Source of the DNA: Echinococcus granulosus
Taxonomy: Eukaryota; Platyhelminthes; Cestoda; Cyclophyllidea; Taeniidae
Reading direction: 5' to 3'
Length of the DNA: 64,000 bases
Assembly: GCF_000524195.1 (NCBI RefSeq)
Contig: NW_020170391.1
Span: forward strand, 1,238,938 to 1,302,937
Part shown: positions 25,872 to 38,225 of the stretch, in pieces
How the letters are laid out: every line of letters begins with the position of its first letter
Position numbering within the stretch: the stretch's first letter is position 1
Program-made: the position numbers and the translations under genes
Notes under the pieces: model-generated
Told to the model about the DNA's origin: nothing
The model's input: only the letters and a program-made list of their open reading frames with translations
Database searches by the model: none

Positions 25872-26668
25872 TGGACTGTTAGATAAGAGATGTACAGTTA
25901 TCGGAATCGGTGGCACCAAGGCAACCGGACATAGACAAGCGTTTCTGTCGGTTTCCGTGTTACATAGTGCCAAATTAATTGGGGTAAGGTTCCGGGGATT
26001 CCGTGTTAACCCTGATTGACGCAGCAGTGACGATACGGAGCAACAGCCCAAGGCCATTGGAAATTTCATTTCAGTCTGGCCTAGGAACGGGTAATCTTGC
26101 TTTTATTGCTTCGCGTTTCGCGTGCTTGTTTTATTCCTTACTGGTAGACCATAAGGCATTAAAAGCCAAGAGAGCTGAATCTAGAAGACCATAAAAATGG
26201 GAACAAGTCGGCCACTTGTACCAGCAAGAGCTGTGTACGAATGACTTTCTGGTATCCGTAATAATGATCGAGTAATGTTAGTAAACCAGAACGTTTGAGC
26301 AGGCACCGCCCGTGATAGGGTGCACTAAGTCAAGGAAGTTACGCCGCCATCGTTCGAAGACAGCTACCTTTACTTTCCATAACATAGTCTTTTCACGGCG
26401 AAGAGTCCCATGTGGGGCGTTAAATGCCTGGAAAAACTCGTGCATTTCATTGACAACCATGATGGCAAACCTTTCAAATTTCAGATGGCTGAGCCATCTC
26501 GAAGGTTATCCAACGACCATTGGGTTGTAGACAAAGAAATCAAAAAAAGATGCCGGTTCCACGCTGCATCCACAAATTAATTCATCATAAATGATAAGAA
26601 CCGCCGCTAGATAAACATGTGGAAGAATAGGTAGAGTGGAAGAAAAGGGACGTAAGGTCGGGGGAAAA

Positions 26669-28459
26669 CTAATCTACAAAGCGGTGATAGGCCACACCAG
26701 TGACTGCGACAGCCTGCCACGCGGCAAGGCACCAAAAAAGAGCGAAACCCAGCACGCCCTGGCAGACGTAACCCGCCTGACATCGCAGCGACTCCCATAG
26801 CTCCCCGAAGGCTTCACGGGTGTGTTGGAGGGCAGAGAACCAGGACGCTGTAAAGATCAGATCCCAGTCTTGCCCCGCGAAAGTCTCTATCAACGACGCT
26901 AGTGAGGTGGATGGGGAAGAGGCAACATTGATCTGTGGAGCCAGGGGAAGCCACCCTGTGCCAGTAGAGGCCTTGTAGGAGAAGGCAAGACCAATGAGAA
27001 GCATGGCGGGCGCAAGGTATTGGAGAGCGGCGAAATTGAAGCAGTGGAAGACGCTGGCGACGATGCGTTGCACTTCACGATTAGTAATGCGACCTGGCTC
27101 GCGATTCAGACGATCAAGACGCGTTTGAGCAGTGTCCAAGAAAGCCTGTCCACAAGAGTGGGGCTCGAGATTTAGAACTAAGAATAAAAGAGATCGCCAA
27201 ATTTCAGAACCTTTTTCTACCTGCATGTGTCTCTTTGTCATCGCCACACGAAGTATAACGGTGAAGAGAGTGAAAAGAAGACGTAGGCTGCAAATTCGTT
27301 CAGAGAGAGCGCGGGCGCAGAGGACGACGAAGGAAAGCCAAGTAGTACTCATTTGGGCTCCGCCCAGAGCCACTCCTGCGTGCTGTAGCAGTAAGGCGGG
27401 GAGTCGAGCCGTCAGCGGCACAACCCACAGGAGGAGAGTTAACTGCGGAGCGATGAGGTTGAGATTGAAGAGAAGGCGTGTCAACCACGAGGATTTGGGG
27501 TCTCTTTAATAGGTGGAAATCCACCAATTTTACAAGACGAAGTAGGTAGTCAGTGGTGCAGATGGAAGTAAAACTCACCGCAATGTTTGTACATAAATGC
27601 GCCCATATTGGAGACTGGGGAAGGCAAATAATACCCCAACCATAGCCGCGTAAAATGCAAGATAAGCCTGAAACATACCCCAGCTCATCGCCGAGCTACC
27701 AGACGCTTCTGGTGACAACGAAAAGGTCAAATTGCCATAGGCTGGCGATATCCGTAAGTCAAGAAAGCTAACGTCAAGGGAAAGGCATAGCATTGCAGCG
27801 ATGAATGATGAAAACCCAGTAACCATGAGAAGAGGCCATTCCGAAGAACTGACAGCTCTCTCTTTAACTTTCGCCTCATTACCACTACCACGACCAAGAT
27901 AGACGCGAAGAACGGAGAAAAGGGAGCCCATCGCAAACCAGACAATAAAGAGACTCCACACGAGGTTCAGGTTGATGGTACTGGGCGTGAAAAAGCTATG
28001 CATTGATAGGAAAAATGAGGTGGTCTTATTAGTCGATAAAGTGGGGGGTAGAACGTGTCGGAAGAAAGAGACGAAATCGTTGGCGAAGAGGACGAGCAAC
28101 GCACACAGAGAGAAATCGACCAGCCATACGAGGTCTGTATAGAAAGGCAGAACGGCGATTTCGTGGCCTCGAACTTCCGCTTTCCTGAGTTTGAGAGGAG
28201 TTGAGCGAGGGAAATAAAAGGTGGCGGGATCATTACGACCTTCGTAACTACCCTCCGCACCAGCTCCGTTGCTGCGTCTTCCTTTGGACTTAATTTTTGT
28301 GAGTCCAGCGCTTCCCAAGATTTCTCTATTCGTTGGCAAAAGACTGCGATATATGCCACCAAATACAAAGACGCTGGTGAATGAAAAATGAACGCTGAGT
28401 TTAGTAAGCAGACTGATACCAATCAAGGTGGAGACCAATTGGTAGCCAAGAATCGCCAT
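26669..28459 (-). CDS. TMEM161: TMEM161-family multi-pass membrane protein
   Basis: Minus-strand exons 28459-27579, 27503-27221 and 27145-26669 join in phase to 546 residues, slightly longer than the roughly 480-residue vertebrate proteins. The start MAILGYQLVSTLIG corresponds to the vertebrate TMEM161 start MAVLGVQLVVTLL. Numerous hydrophobic segments follow (for example near LVDFSLCALLVLF, SLFIVWFAMGSLFSVL and LGFALFWCLAAWQAVAV). The signature PGRITNREVQRIV...LQYLAPAML aligns with the vertebrate segment AGRIEAREIQ...LQYLTP. TMEM161 proteins are poorly understood membrane proteins; vertebrate TMEM161B has been linked to excitability. The middle intron (27220-27146, 75 bp) is stop-free and in frame. 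It was removed because the joined sequence HMQAFLDTAQTRL matches the family without a gap. Introns are 75 bp each. Confidence 0.9.
27146..27220 (-). other. TMEM161 in-frame 75 bp intron
   Basis: Donor GTAGAA after HMQ and acceptor GGACAG before AFLD. It has 25 open codons and no stop, so only family comparison reveals it. If retained it would add 25 residues in a loop between membrane segments. Confidence 0.75.
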
Positions 28460-30784
28460 GATTAAAGTTTGATGGTCCGAAGAAAACGAGGTATGAAAAT
28501 CCTTAAATCAAAAATGCACCGATTCGCTAAAATAGAGGAAGCAAGTTGGTAACGCATTCTAAAGAAATGCAGGCACAAAGGTTTCGCAGCCATAAAATTA
28601 CGTTATAGCGCAAACATGACATCATGCCTATTGAAAAAATAGATGACAAAAAAGGCTACATAATGGACAATGTAGCTGGTGCATGACATTAATCTGGTTA
28701 AGGTGAAAAACGAAAAAAAGGTGAGAAAAGACATGCCGCAACTAGCTCTGAATAAAACATTTGTTGCACCAAACAGAAAATTACTGGCACAAATTGCAAG
28801 TACTGAAAACCACCCATGAACCAAGCGGCATTCACGAGGCCCGCCGGACACAAATGGAGCATTTGAAGAGCGAGCGTGGATCTTGGATGACCCAAAAAAA
28901 AGAAGACATACCGACTAAAAATTTACGGTCCCTATTTTAAAAATTAGGAGAGTGCATTAAATGGATAAAATAGGCTTTTTTTATTTATTGAATGCATAAA
29001 CATTTGGCTTTAAAAGGCCAAAAAACCTCCACTGCAGTTAAAGTGGTTGTGATGTTACACAAAGTTCGATCTCTTAATGCAACGAATGACAGTTGCATCT
29101 GCTGCCGTGAACGACGTTAAGTGGCAGTTAAAACTCATGGCAGAGTTTGGCTGTCGCAAGCATTTTACCAGTTTTGGTCCTCATTCTCTTCTAACAAGCG
29201 GACATATTGATTAGTGATATTCTTTGTCAGTGGCATTCCGGGCAAAACACAGCGAATGAGGCTTCGCTTATCTGGGACAAGCATTTTCTCCAGGGGTTGA
29301 TGACATCCACTCCGTTGAGTGGTTCGCGTTCAGTTAACACTGAGTTCCCAATAAGTGTATTCGAACAAACATGCAAAGCGTAGGATAAAATTTTTACTCT
29401 GGTAAAGAGGGCGGATTTGAGCACTTTTGCATTTAAAAAGATATTTTCTGGTCGGAGGATGTGTGCTTTTACCCAAATTGAGTGCACAATGGTTCATAAT
29501 TTTTATAGGATTTCAAATCCCCTAAAAATATTCCCAAATACCAGACCAATCTTCAGTTGCAGACGAAGAATACGCAATGCCTTAAGCAGAACATATACAT
29601 TAGACAAGCAGTGAGACATGGTGATTCTGGCTCAACTCACAGGTCGGCCCATCCGGACATGTACACTGACCCATTTAGCAAAACCAGGAGTAAACAAACT
29701 TTCAACATACTGTTCAAATATGCCTTGCATTACTCTTTTTAGGAAGAAGAAGTTCAGTAAACCTTTAAGTCTATCGTTTGAAGGCGATTTCGCCACTCCA
29801 CACTCTTGTAATTAATAAATGAATGCTGAACCGGATACTGAGGAGTACTCATTCTTTAACTTATGGCACTTCTTTAACCCTTTGTTTAATTATATGTTTA
29901 CCCGGCTGACACTCCAATACACCTCCACTCTGATACACGAATTCAGAGTCAAGCTGGTAGCTCTCCAGCACTTCGGCACAATATTCATACAAGTTACTAC
30001 ATATTGCTTCGGGTTGGCATGCATGAAACGCAAGCAAAAGTCGCAACACTTGTCAATCCAGCAAAATGAGTCCTTATGACTAATGGCCTTCTTAAACCAA
30101 AATTAGAGTATTTGTGAGAATAAATGTGGTCAATCTTCTACATTTTGCTTACTAGCAAGCATTGCTCACATCTTTATTTTGTAATTTCGCCTCCGTAATT
30201 TTCACTAAGAGTTTGACCCGAGCCTGCTCTTTAGTCGCAACAAACAAAATTGCTGCGCAGTATATAATAAACAGGGGCGTTGGAAGGCTGCTGGCATGGC
30301 TTAGAGGCTGGCCCTCAGAGCGAAAGTGCAACCTGAGTGAACTGAACCACCAAAGTAGTTAAGCACGCGGCTAAACGAACTGTTAGGTCACTGCTTGCTA
30401 TTGATCCAGTTAATCACATTTTGTGAAGTTGTCTAACGACTCGCTGCGTGTTTATTTATTCACATGCATGTTTTGAACATTGAGTTGGCACTTAATTTTG
30501 CTGACCGCAAAATTCTTATTATTTATTCTTTCCGTTTGTATTTACGCAAGTCAGCGCTGTTATCCCGCGAGGCAAAACAAACTGGGCGCCTTTAAAGAAA
30601 TAATAAATTAGTGCTGTTTTATTGGCACAGGCAGTAAAAAATAGCATCTTTTTTTCTTGAATTACAACAACTTTTGTAACCTTGGTTTAATTTGGCTCCA
30701 TTCCTGATTGGACGTTAGTTTTCTGGCATCTCGTAAAACTATGCTTCATTTTACAGCTTGGGCATCTAGGGTTGGTGTGGAATT
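28460..30784. other. Divergent spacer between TMEM161 and IMPA
   Basis: Promoters for the minus-strand TMEM161 gene and the plus-strand IMPA gene must lie here. Apart from a weak dispersed-repeat match near 30270-30330, I see no gene or conserved element. Confidence 0.5.
30270..30330 (+). repeat. Weak partial copy of the dispersed repeat
   Basis: The segment around GGCTGCTGGCATGGCTTAG, followed by AGGCTGGCCCTCAGAG, resembles the middle part of the repeat found at 36336, 36868, 37104 and 62949. The diagnostic 5' part is not recognisable, so this is either an old fragment or chance. Confidence 0.35.
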
Positions 30785-33700
30785 ATGTTGGATTTCGCCA
30801 AAAACATTGCCAAGGAGGCGGGATCTGTAATTTCCACACCTTTTTTTTACTCGAAAAAGCTCATTGCTAGTGCCTTTGACCAACCACCACATTATCACGA
30901 GAAGGTCTCCTTCGCCGACCTCGTTACAGACACCGACAAACAAGTTGAAGACTTGGTCATGTCTCGAATTCTTGAAACTTATCCCGATCACAAGTAAAAA
31001 TAGGATTTTTTTTTGAATCTTTGTAGAATCATAGCAGAGGAAAGCGCTTCGGGTAGGTCCATTTTGACGTCAGATCCTACTTGGATCGTTGATCCAATTG
31101 ACGGAACTTCCAACTTTGTTAGCAAGTGGGTTTTTCATTTCCCAAAATCGCTTTCAGATTTCCGTTTTGTGCTGTATGTATTGGATTTTACAAAGAAAAG
31201 CAGGTAAGTTCACTTTATGCTTTTACTAGTCTTCTTAGGCTCAGTTTGCTGTTGTTTATAACCCAATATGCGACCAAATGTTTTATGCCGAACGAGGCAA
31301 GGGTGCATTTATGAATGGTCGAGGCTTACGTGTTTCCCATTGCACTGGTAACTTCCGTCGTTCCCTCTCGATGTGTTTTCCCATTAGAGTTGCACAATGC
31401 TCTTATACTTACCGATTGGGGCGGTGATAGAAATGCCTCAAATTTAGACACAAAGGCCGCCAACATCCGTCGTCTTATATCTGAAGCTCGTGGGTAAGTA
31501 GTAGTTGATTTGCATTCTTGTAATGGTGTAGTGCTGATATTTTTTGTCGTCAAAGAGTTTTTAATATGTATTTATTAGTTTGAATAACGTTGCTGTGTAA
31601 TTGATTTGTACTTTGGAAATGTTAGCTGCTTTTTTGTGAAATCTCAGTGACTAACTTTTGTTTTGTTAGAATTTCACTAAAATACCCTTCAAAACAGTTA
31701 TTTTTTTCGTAAGTGACAGGCCTGTTTACCTACAACCCAGCATTACTTAGGCATTTTTAACCCAGCAAATTTGCTTGGCTGCCTATGCACCCCCTTCTCT
31801 GACACTTTTCTCATCAGAATCATCAAATATTCGTACTGCTAACTAGTCTTGTCACTCAACAAATTAGACTTGTTTTTCTTTTATCGAAACTGTAGTATCG
31901 TATTTCATTCCATAGACCAGTGCTTTCTGCGATGAGATAGCGGTAATTTTTTGTCTATTTAAATTGCTTCACACTTGCTGTGTACGCATAGCTGCATGAA
32001 TAGATCATTCACTTTGTGTTTGGTCTACTGTTTTTGCCTGGATGATGTGTAATTTCGACGCCTTCTTGTGTCTTTACAAATAAATTAATCATAATTTTAA
32101 GTGAATTGAGTGTGCATACATACATCCGCAACAATTCCAAAGGGATTATTTCCAGGACCTTTTTTTTGTAGGGACGGCCGATTCTGCATTTTATGAAATA
32201 AAGTGCTCAACATTTAAGGGCTTTTGTCGCGATTAAGAAAGCTACTAAGTGCTTCTTCTCAGCTGATATCAGTAGAACAGTAAATAATATTATCGGATCC
32301 CCTCGTTATCACCAAAATTGTCTGTTTCAGTTTTAAATAGTCCAATGGTATTTATCACTGTCGCTTGTGAAGCACGTGTGTGTGTCGGCCTAGATAATTA
32401 GGTTGATTTCATCATTACCTCAGAATGCCTTTTTATAGTCCAATATGTTCCCTTTTCGCCTCTTAAAATAGCGTTCACTATGTTGCCAATATCTTCTGGT
32501 AATTTTGTCGGCATTAAAAATGCCTTTTTTTGCATTTATTTCAAATTTAATGTGGATCATTAGCACTCCTTGTCCTGTAACGCTTGACTCGCACAAATGG
32601 GTGCCTACATCTATCACCATCGTAGGCCCCTGTTGGCGACGCAGCTTGTGGTACCGGTCTGTTGTATATGCATCAATGAGCTTCCGGTTATCGCTAGAAT
32701 ATTTAGCAAATTGTTTTAAATGCAAATTGCAGTCTTATTACGGTATAGGTAATCAATGCACATATCTTTGTAATCGTTTTACATCGAAATAGTCCTAAAA
32801 AATAACTTTTTTGAGGATGAGCATCTTGTTTCTGTCATTTATTGCTAGGTTTGGGCTTTATATGTAATTCCGGCAGTTTTGACACCAACTTATTTGAAGA
32901 AATTTCTTCGTATTGCGTATCTGGGTCCACCAAATGTTGCTTTTAATTATTCCGTGACGGCAATTATTGCTTCCAACTTAGGTTGAGGTCGCAATACGAT
33001 AGTCATGTAATCACGACTGTCACATGACCCACTCTTTCAAGACTCGTTCGGTTAAAAATACGCTTAAAGTGGAAGTGCACTCATTACACGGATTTACGAG
33101 CACTTTAAGAATTAAGCAGTTTTTCTTCCTAATTTACGAAGTCCATGAAATTGAGAATTATTACATTATATCTACATTTGCTACAGTTCCCGTTTTAATA
33201 AGCGGAACACTAAGCGGTGGTATGTAAAAGTACTTATCAGTTAAACTGATGTTCGTTAAGTTTTAATAAATACGAACACATGGTGCTGTCTGCGGTTCCT
33301 GCTCCCTCGGATAAGACGGGTTGATTCAAAATCCACGACAAAAAAATCCTCTTGGACGATATATTTAGGCGTTCCTAGTATTTTTGTGAGATCACTATCT
33401 TGTAGCGTACTTTTGTTCTGATATCCTCAACCATAGCACTCAAATCAAGCCTTTAAATCTCGCCCATATGGTAGAAAAAACGACTAACCTCGTGGCATGG
33501 CGGACTGAATTATCGTATAACAGGGCTCGTCATTATTCAATAAGCAGTCTTGTTTCCATGCCCACTTTTTATTTTTACCCTTATGGGTTTTCATGTTTCA
33601 CGAGGCTAGCTCAACTATTGTTGTACATGCTCCATATGCTGGCTTAGCGCTACCCCTCTTGAACGAGACATTGTGCGGCCCCCTGTCAGTCGACTCTACC

Positions 33701-34369
33701 TATTTCCCTCACAGGGTGCGCACGATGGGGTCGGCGGCATTGCACATGTGTCAAGTAGCCGCGGGTCAGGGTGACGTCTTCTTCGAGTTTGGCATCCACT
33801 GCTGGGACTACGCGGCTGCCAGTCTCATCGTCACCGAGGCCGGCGGCTACTGCTGCAACGTCGACGGTGAGTATGGCAAACGCACTCGCTCCACCAAGCA
33901 CCTCACTTCACCTCATAATTATCCACTTCACATGGGCGGCAGTTGGCTCTGTCTCTATGTGGGTGTGTTTGAGTAATTGTGATTGTTGAGTGGGTGATAT
34001 CGTAAGTGATCGGATGGTCACCCAACCAAGTAAGCCTCACTCATCCTGTTTCAATTTCAGGCTAGAAGTAGTGGGGATCTGATTTTAACAGCGTGCTAAC
34101 AACGTTAACCATTGTGACATTTTGAACTAGCTCACACGTGTTTCTAAGCTGTTCAAGGGGTATTAACGTCTTTTTTAAAAAAGGCGCGGTGTCGGAATCG
34201 ATTCGAGCGTCTTTTACGTTGGCCGCATGCAAAGTATTCACATCGAGATCGTCTTTTTTCAGGTGGTCCAGTGGATTTGATGGCTCGCCACTGCGTGGCA
34301 GCTTCAAGCAAGCAGCTGGCGGAGATGATATGTCAGAAGATCGTTCCAATATCTTACCCGCGAGACTGA
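30785..34369 (+). CDS. IMPA: Inositol monophosphatase
   Basis: Seven exons, 30785-30993, 31027-31125, 31158-31203, 31239-31347, 31388-31493, 33715-33866 and 34263-34369, join to 275 residues, almost the length of human IMPA1 (277). The enzyme hydrolyses inositol monophosphate to free inositol in the cytosol, using Mg2+. It is lithium-inhibited in animals and feeds phosphoinositide synthesis. Metal-site motifs are intact: VTDTD near residues 48-51, IAEES at 72-76, DPIDGTSN starting at D92 (D92 and D95), and HCWDYAAA with D221. The C-terminal GGPVDLMARHCVAAS matches the family end. The first four introns are only 33, 32, 35 and 40 bp; the fifth is 2.2 kb. Intron 4 must be removed to restore the frame between SHCT and ELHNALILTDWG. 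All key residues are present, so an active enzyme is expected. Confidence 0.93.
31494..33714 (+). other. IMPA intron 5, 2.2 kb
   Basis: Donor GTAAGT after the codons for SEAR and acceptor CCTCACAG before GVRTMGSAA. I see no coding exon or recognisable repeat inside. Several short antisense and sense frames appear to be chance. Confidence 0.75.
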
Positions 34370-36335
34370 GGCACCTCCAGTATGTTCTCTTCCCAACTCC
34401 ATCTCTGTGCTTGCGTGTGTTGAACTACTTTTTTTAAGTTTGCCCCGTTTCTTACTTCAGCCAGTTTTGTAAATTGTCTGGTTGCGCAATGGAATATAGT
34501 GTCTATTTTTAGTGGGATTTTTGCACCGTACATCCGAGGTATTTGTGAATCATGGTTTTATCCGCACTTTTCTGCTAGCTTTCAACGTCTCATTTTTAGA
34601 TAGAATCAAGATATGGCGTGAAGTCCACAATGCTACCACTCTTAAGCATTGACGCTTATTTCCCGTCGAGAAATGATCACGTAAACTCGTTTATTCATTA
34701 AAAATGTAAGTACACTACTATTTTGGGTTCCAATCCACCTGTTTTACTGTAACCCTTTTTCTTAAATGGGCGAATTATGTAAAAAGTTGTTTTTAGCTCA
34801 ACTGCTGTTATATTTGGTAGTAGCTTTCTTTGTATTCTCTCTCCGTAAAGACGGTTAATTCCTCAAGGCGAACATGTCTGTAACCACAGAATGCGGCTCT
34901 TTGAAGTCGCCGCCGAGCAAATCCCTTAAAGCTTACAGCTAAAGCCAACCTCCATTTTCGTACTGAAACGCATTTGTATGTACTACTACAACTCCCAGAA
35001 CTAATAATTGCTTCATTCAGACAGGGAAGTTGCTTCTCTGCAAGTGAGGCCACGCGGAAAACTATTTTTTAGCAATGGGTAAGGCTGTTACTACTTGGCC
35101 CCTCAACGTATTAACTCAGTTCTCTCAGGGGCTCTTTATTAGAAGATTTTGAAACCATCAGGAGGAAGCCTTTGCCATCCTTTTTTACGCAGCATTATTT
35201 GTTCTAGTGAAGTCAAAGGGGTCAGTGTATTTTTGTGCAGTCTAGTCAGCAGGAAAACACTATTGTACTTTTGACTAAACTAACATCCAGGCTGCGCCAA
35301 TGTGCAATCTTTGCCAGAATACGAGCATTCAGTATTGGCGCTACAGTTAGAATTTAATTTTAGGCTAGATTAAAATGAATTGCGCTTCACATAGGATATC
35401 TTTCGCGGAGACTCCGATGTTATTGTCTACAAGCATTTAGGATCCAGTGAAACTGGTAAAATGACCTCAAATCGCTATCCTGAAAGAAAATACCGAGGGT
35501 AATCGGCCTCTTAGGCAAGGGGTCGCGTCAGGATTCTGTGCCCCTAGTTGGTAGTAGCTCCTTTCTCGCACCGAATATTTTTCCCTTGGCAGTGTGCATT
35601 TCAATATGGGGCTGCAGTCACACTTGGGTGAAACGCACAACTCGGCCAGCTCGTTTGACTACTATATTCACAGGGATTTGAGAGGGGCACGAGTGCGACC
35701 TCTTACAAAGTGGAATCCGGGGTATACCTTAGTGGAACGTTGAGATACCTTTTCTGAGGGACGGCAGGTCGGCGGCACTTTTGTCGCGAAACTAATGCGT
35801 TTCAGAACCGTGCAATTGGAGCTGAAGTGCCAATACGTATAGAAACAGTGAATCAATTGCAAGGCTGCATCATTGAATGTACTGTAACACAAATGATAAT
35901 AATGTGGTCGACTGATTTGCAAGCTCCCCATCTAAGGGTTCAAATTGCGGATTTTTTACTTCAGCTTTTGCAATTAAATCGGCCCATTTTCAACAGGATC
36001 CGAAACCGTCAGCCTACTCAGCTTTGCTATTAACGTTAAGAACACTGGTTTCAGACAGTGTAAATACTAGTTTATGTAACATCTAAGTGGTAATAAGGGT
36101 AATTAACATCCAAGTCAAGCGTAAAGTCTGTTGTAAACTTGCGCAGTTTAAAGAACGGTTTGAGGAATGCTATGACCGAAGCAGGATGTGGATTCTCCTG
36201 GTCAATGTACAGTGATTACCATGCTCTTTCCTCCCACCCCACCTAACGTGGCGTGTAAACAGTAATTGAAGTGGTCATGCAGCTGTTTTTGGTTCTTATT
36301 TCCCGGAAATCAGGAATGGGAAATATTGAGTATAC

Positions 36336-36505
36336 TGTAGCGTCCCAAGACTTCCCTGAGGACGAAAGAAGACACAACACTCGGGCAAAATATATATATA
36401 TATTCAGCACAGAGAGGGTGTCTGGGCTATTGGCATGGCCCCAAGGCCAGCCCACCCGAGGTACAAGAAGGCTAATTCAAAAGTGGCGTCTCAACGATGC
36501 CGAAG
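36336..36505 (+). repeat. Dispersed repeat, copy 1
   Basis: It begins TGTAGCGTCCCAAGACTTCC, followed by a purine-rich GACGAAAGAAGACA block, an AT run, then GGCATGGCCCCAAGGCCAG. It shares these blocks in order with the copies at 37104 (same strand), 36868-37035 and 62949-63128 (opposite strand). The TG start and size are compatible with a solo LTR of a miniature retroelement, but no terminal CA, target duplication or coding part is clear. Confidence 0.65.
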
Positions 36506-36867
36506 TATAAATCACAATCGTGTTACAGTACCCAAAAGTGATATAAAGATCCCGCTTATATATTAATAAAGGTTGTTTATAGTTTAGTGAATTCCCAAAC
36601 TAGTGTGTCCTACTTGTTTAGATAGGTTTCTCGGGAATGATCCTATTCATTAAATAGACTTTGTGATAATATCAGGTAAATAAATTTAAAATGTGATCGC
36701 CTTCATTAGTAATCATCGTAAAGCATTTTTGGCAATACTCAGAATTTCGCCAGCACTTTAAGTACCTACACATGTTGGTTTCCGCCATCATCTTCGGCAG
36801 ATTTTGACATTTTTTATTATATGAGATTGTATTATACTGAGTTGAGTGTCTGCTTAGCTCTTGGTTT

Positions 36868-37035
36868 TGGTAAAGGGCCACTTTGTGCCTTGGCCATTGT
36901 ACCATGGCCGAGTGGACTGGTCTCTGGGCCACTCCAGTAGCCCCAAACCCTACTGTATGCTGCATATACATGTATATATAATCTACCCAAGGATTATGTC
37001 GCCTTTCGTTTCCAGAGGAGTCTCAGAGCGGTACA
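36868..37035 (-). repeat. Dispersed repeat, copy 2 (inverted)
   Basis: On the minus strand this reads TGTACCGCTCTGAGACTCC, then GAAACGAAAGGCGACATAA, an AT-rich block, GGTTTGGGGCTACTGGAG and AAAGTGGCCCTTTACCA. It shares block order with the other copies but is diverged. It lies between two plus-strand copies. Confidence 0.6.
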
Positions 37036-37103
37036 GCATTGGTTAAATAAGGTTGCGCAAAGGAAAGCAAATAATTGCTGAACCCGTGATTCAATAACAC
37101 TTG

Positions 37104-37265
37104 TGTAGCGCCCGAGACTTCCCCGAAGACGAAAGAAGACATGATACTGGGGCAGGATATGTATATTCTACCAAGCTACCAGCATGACCCGAAGGCCAAC
37201 CCACCCAGAGAGGCACAGTGGGGAAGAAAAAGTGGCTCTTTACAAGTGCCGATCGTTAAACTGGT
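37104..37265 (+). repeat. Dispersed repeat, copy 3
   Basis: Begins TGTAGCGCCCGAGACTTCC, then GAAGACGAAAGAAGACATGA, an AT-rich block, CCAGCATGACCCGAAGGCC and AAGTGGCTCTTTACA. It lies in direct orientation 768 bp from copy 1. The two are too diverged by eye to be LTRs of a recent single insertion. Confidence 0.65.
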
Positions 37266-38225
37266 AGTCAGCTTATTACAAACTGCATCCACAATTATTT
37301 TGTCACAGAGGGAGCCACATTAAGGTGATTTAAATCGACGGCACTTAATTCTTAAACAACTCCATAGTTTGAGTGTATCAAAGCATTTCTGGGGGCACGA
37401 TATGCTGTGCTTGTTTATGTTATTCATAGAATACTAACAATATCTAAACCGTAATAGAAACGAGCGTCAAATCAAGCTGACCTGGTGAGTAAATTAGCAA
37501 CACTTAATTTTTTTTCCCAGAATACATAAATATATGCAATCAAATTGTGTTGAGGAATATTAACTTCCTGAAGTTCATCGCTTACTATCCTGAGGTGTGG
37601 ATAAAATATTCTGGTGTGTAAAACCCCAATGTTGCGTTTAAAGTTTTAGTTTTTGGCACCGTAATCTTGACGCAAAATGCTAGTGAGTTTTCTTGCTTTC
37701 TTGTTTTTTATATTGGCAACTTCGTTTAAGCTTATATGGCGTGTTAACTGATTTGAGCCAATAGAATATTACCGGTTGTAGTCACGCGGCTTAAACCTTG
37801 TGTGTACTTTTCCCCTGGACACGTATGTTTTGTCGCCTGTGGGTGGAACTGTGTGTTACTCATCATGCCTTCCCATCATAGTCTTCGTAGACTATCACTA
37901 AAATTATCTCAACTACGTATTCTCTCTGAATATTTACCCCATACTTTCTTCTTATCGTCATATTTTGGGTATGCATAAATGCCATTTCTATGATTAAACG
38001 TTAAACTTGGGTAGTTGAACCAAGTCTTTGTCATTACAAATAAAGTCTCCCCGCTGTTAAGTTCTCTCTCATAATATACTTTCTGTTCGCTGAGTCAAAA
38101 GCCCAAAGCCTCGTCTTTTTCTGTGCAAGCTTGTTTCTCGTTTTTGATAACTAAATTTTCTGTTGTTTATCTCTCTTTAGGCTATATGCCACTGCATTTC
38201 TGATCGTCGTTTGCCTTAACTCAAT

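Larger units (their letters stand above)
34370..38225. other. Spacer between IMPA and MAX carrying repeat copies
   Basis: No gene is supported. The central part (36336-37265) contains three copies of a dispersed repeat in alternating orientation. The last 60 bases before the MAX start contain a CTTTAG splice acceptor, so an untranslated 5' exon of MAX may lie in this interval. Confidence 0.5.

Noticed and set aside
33593..33714. Upstream open extension of the IMPA sixth exon
   Set aside because: It is in frame with the exon, but the family match begins only after the CCTCACAG acceptor, and the phase from exon 5 requires that acceptor.
36336..37265. Copies 1 and 3 as the two LTRs of one intact element
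   Set aside because: They are in direct orientation but too diverged, an inverted copy lies between them, and no target duplication or terminal CA is evident.
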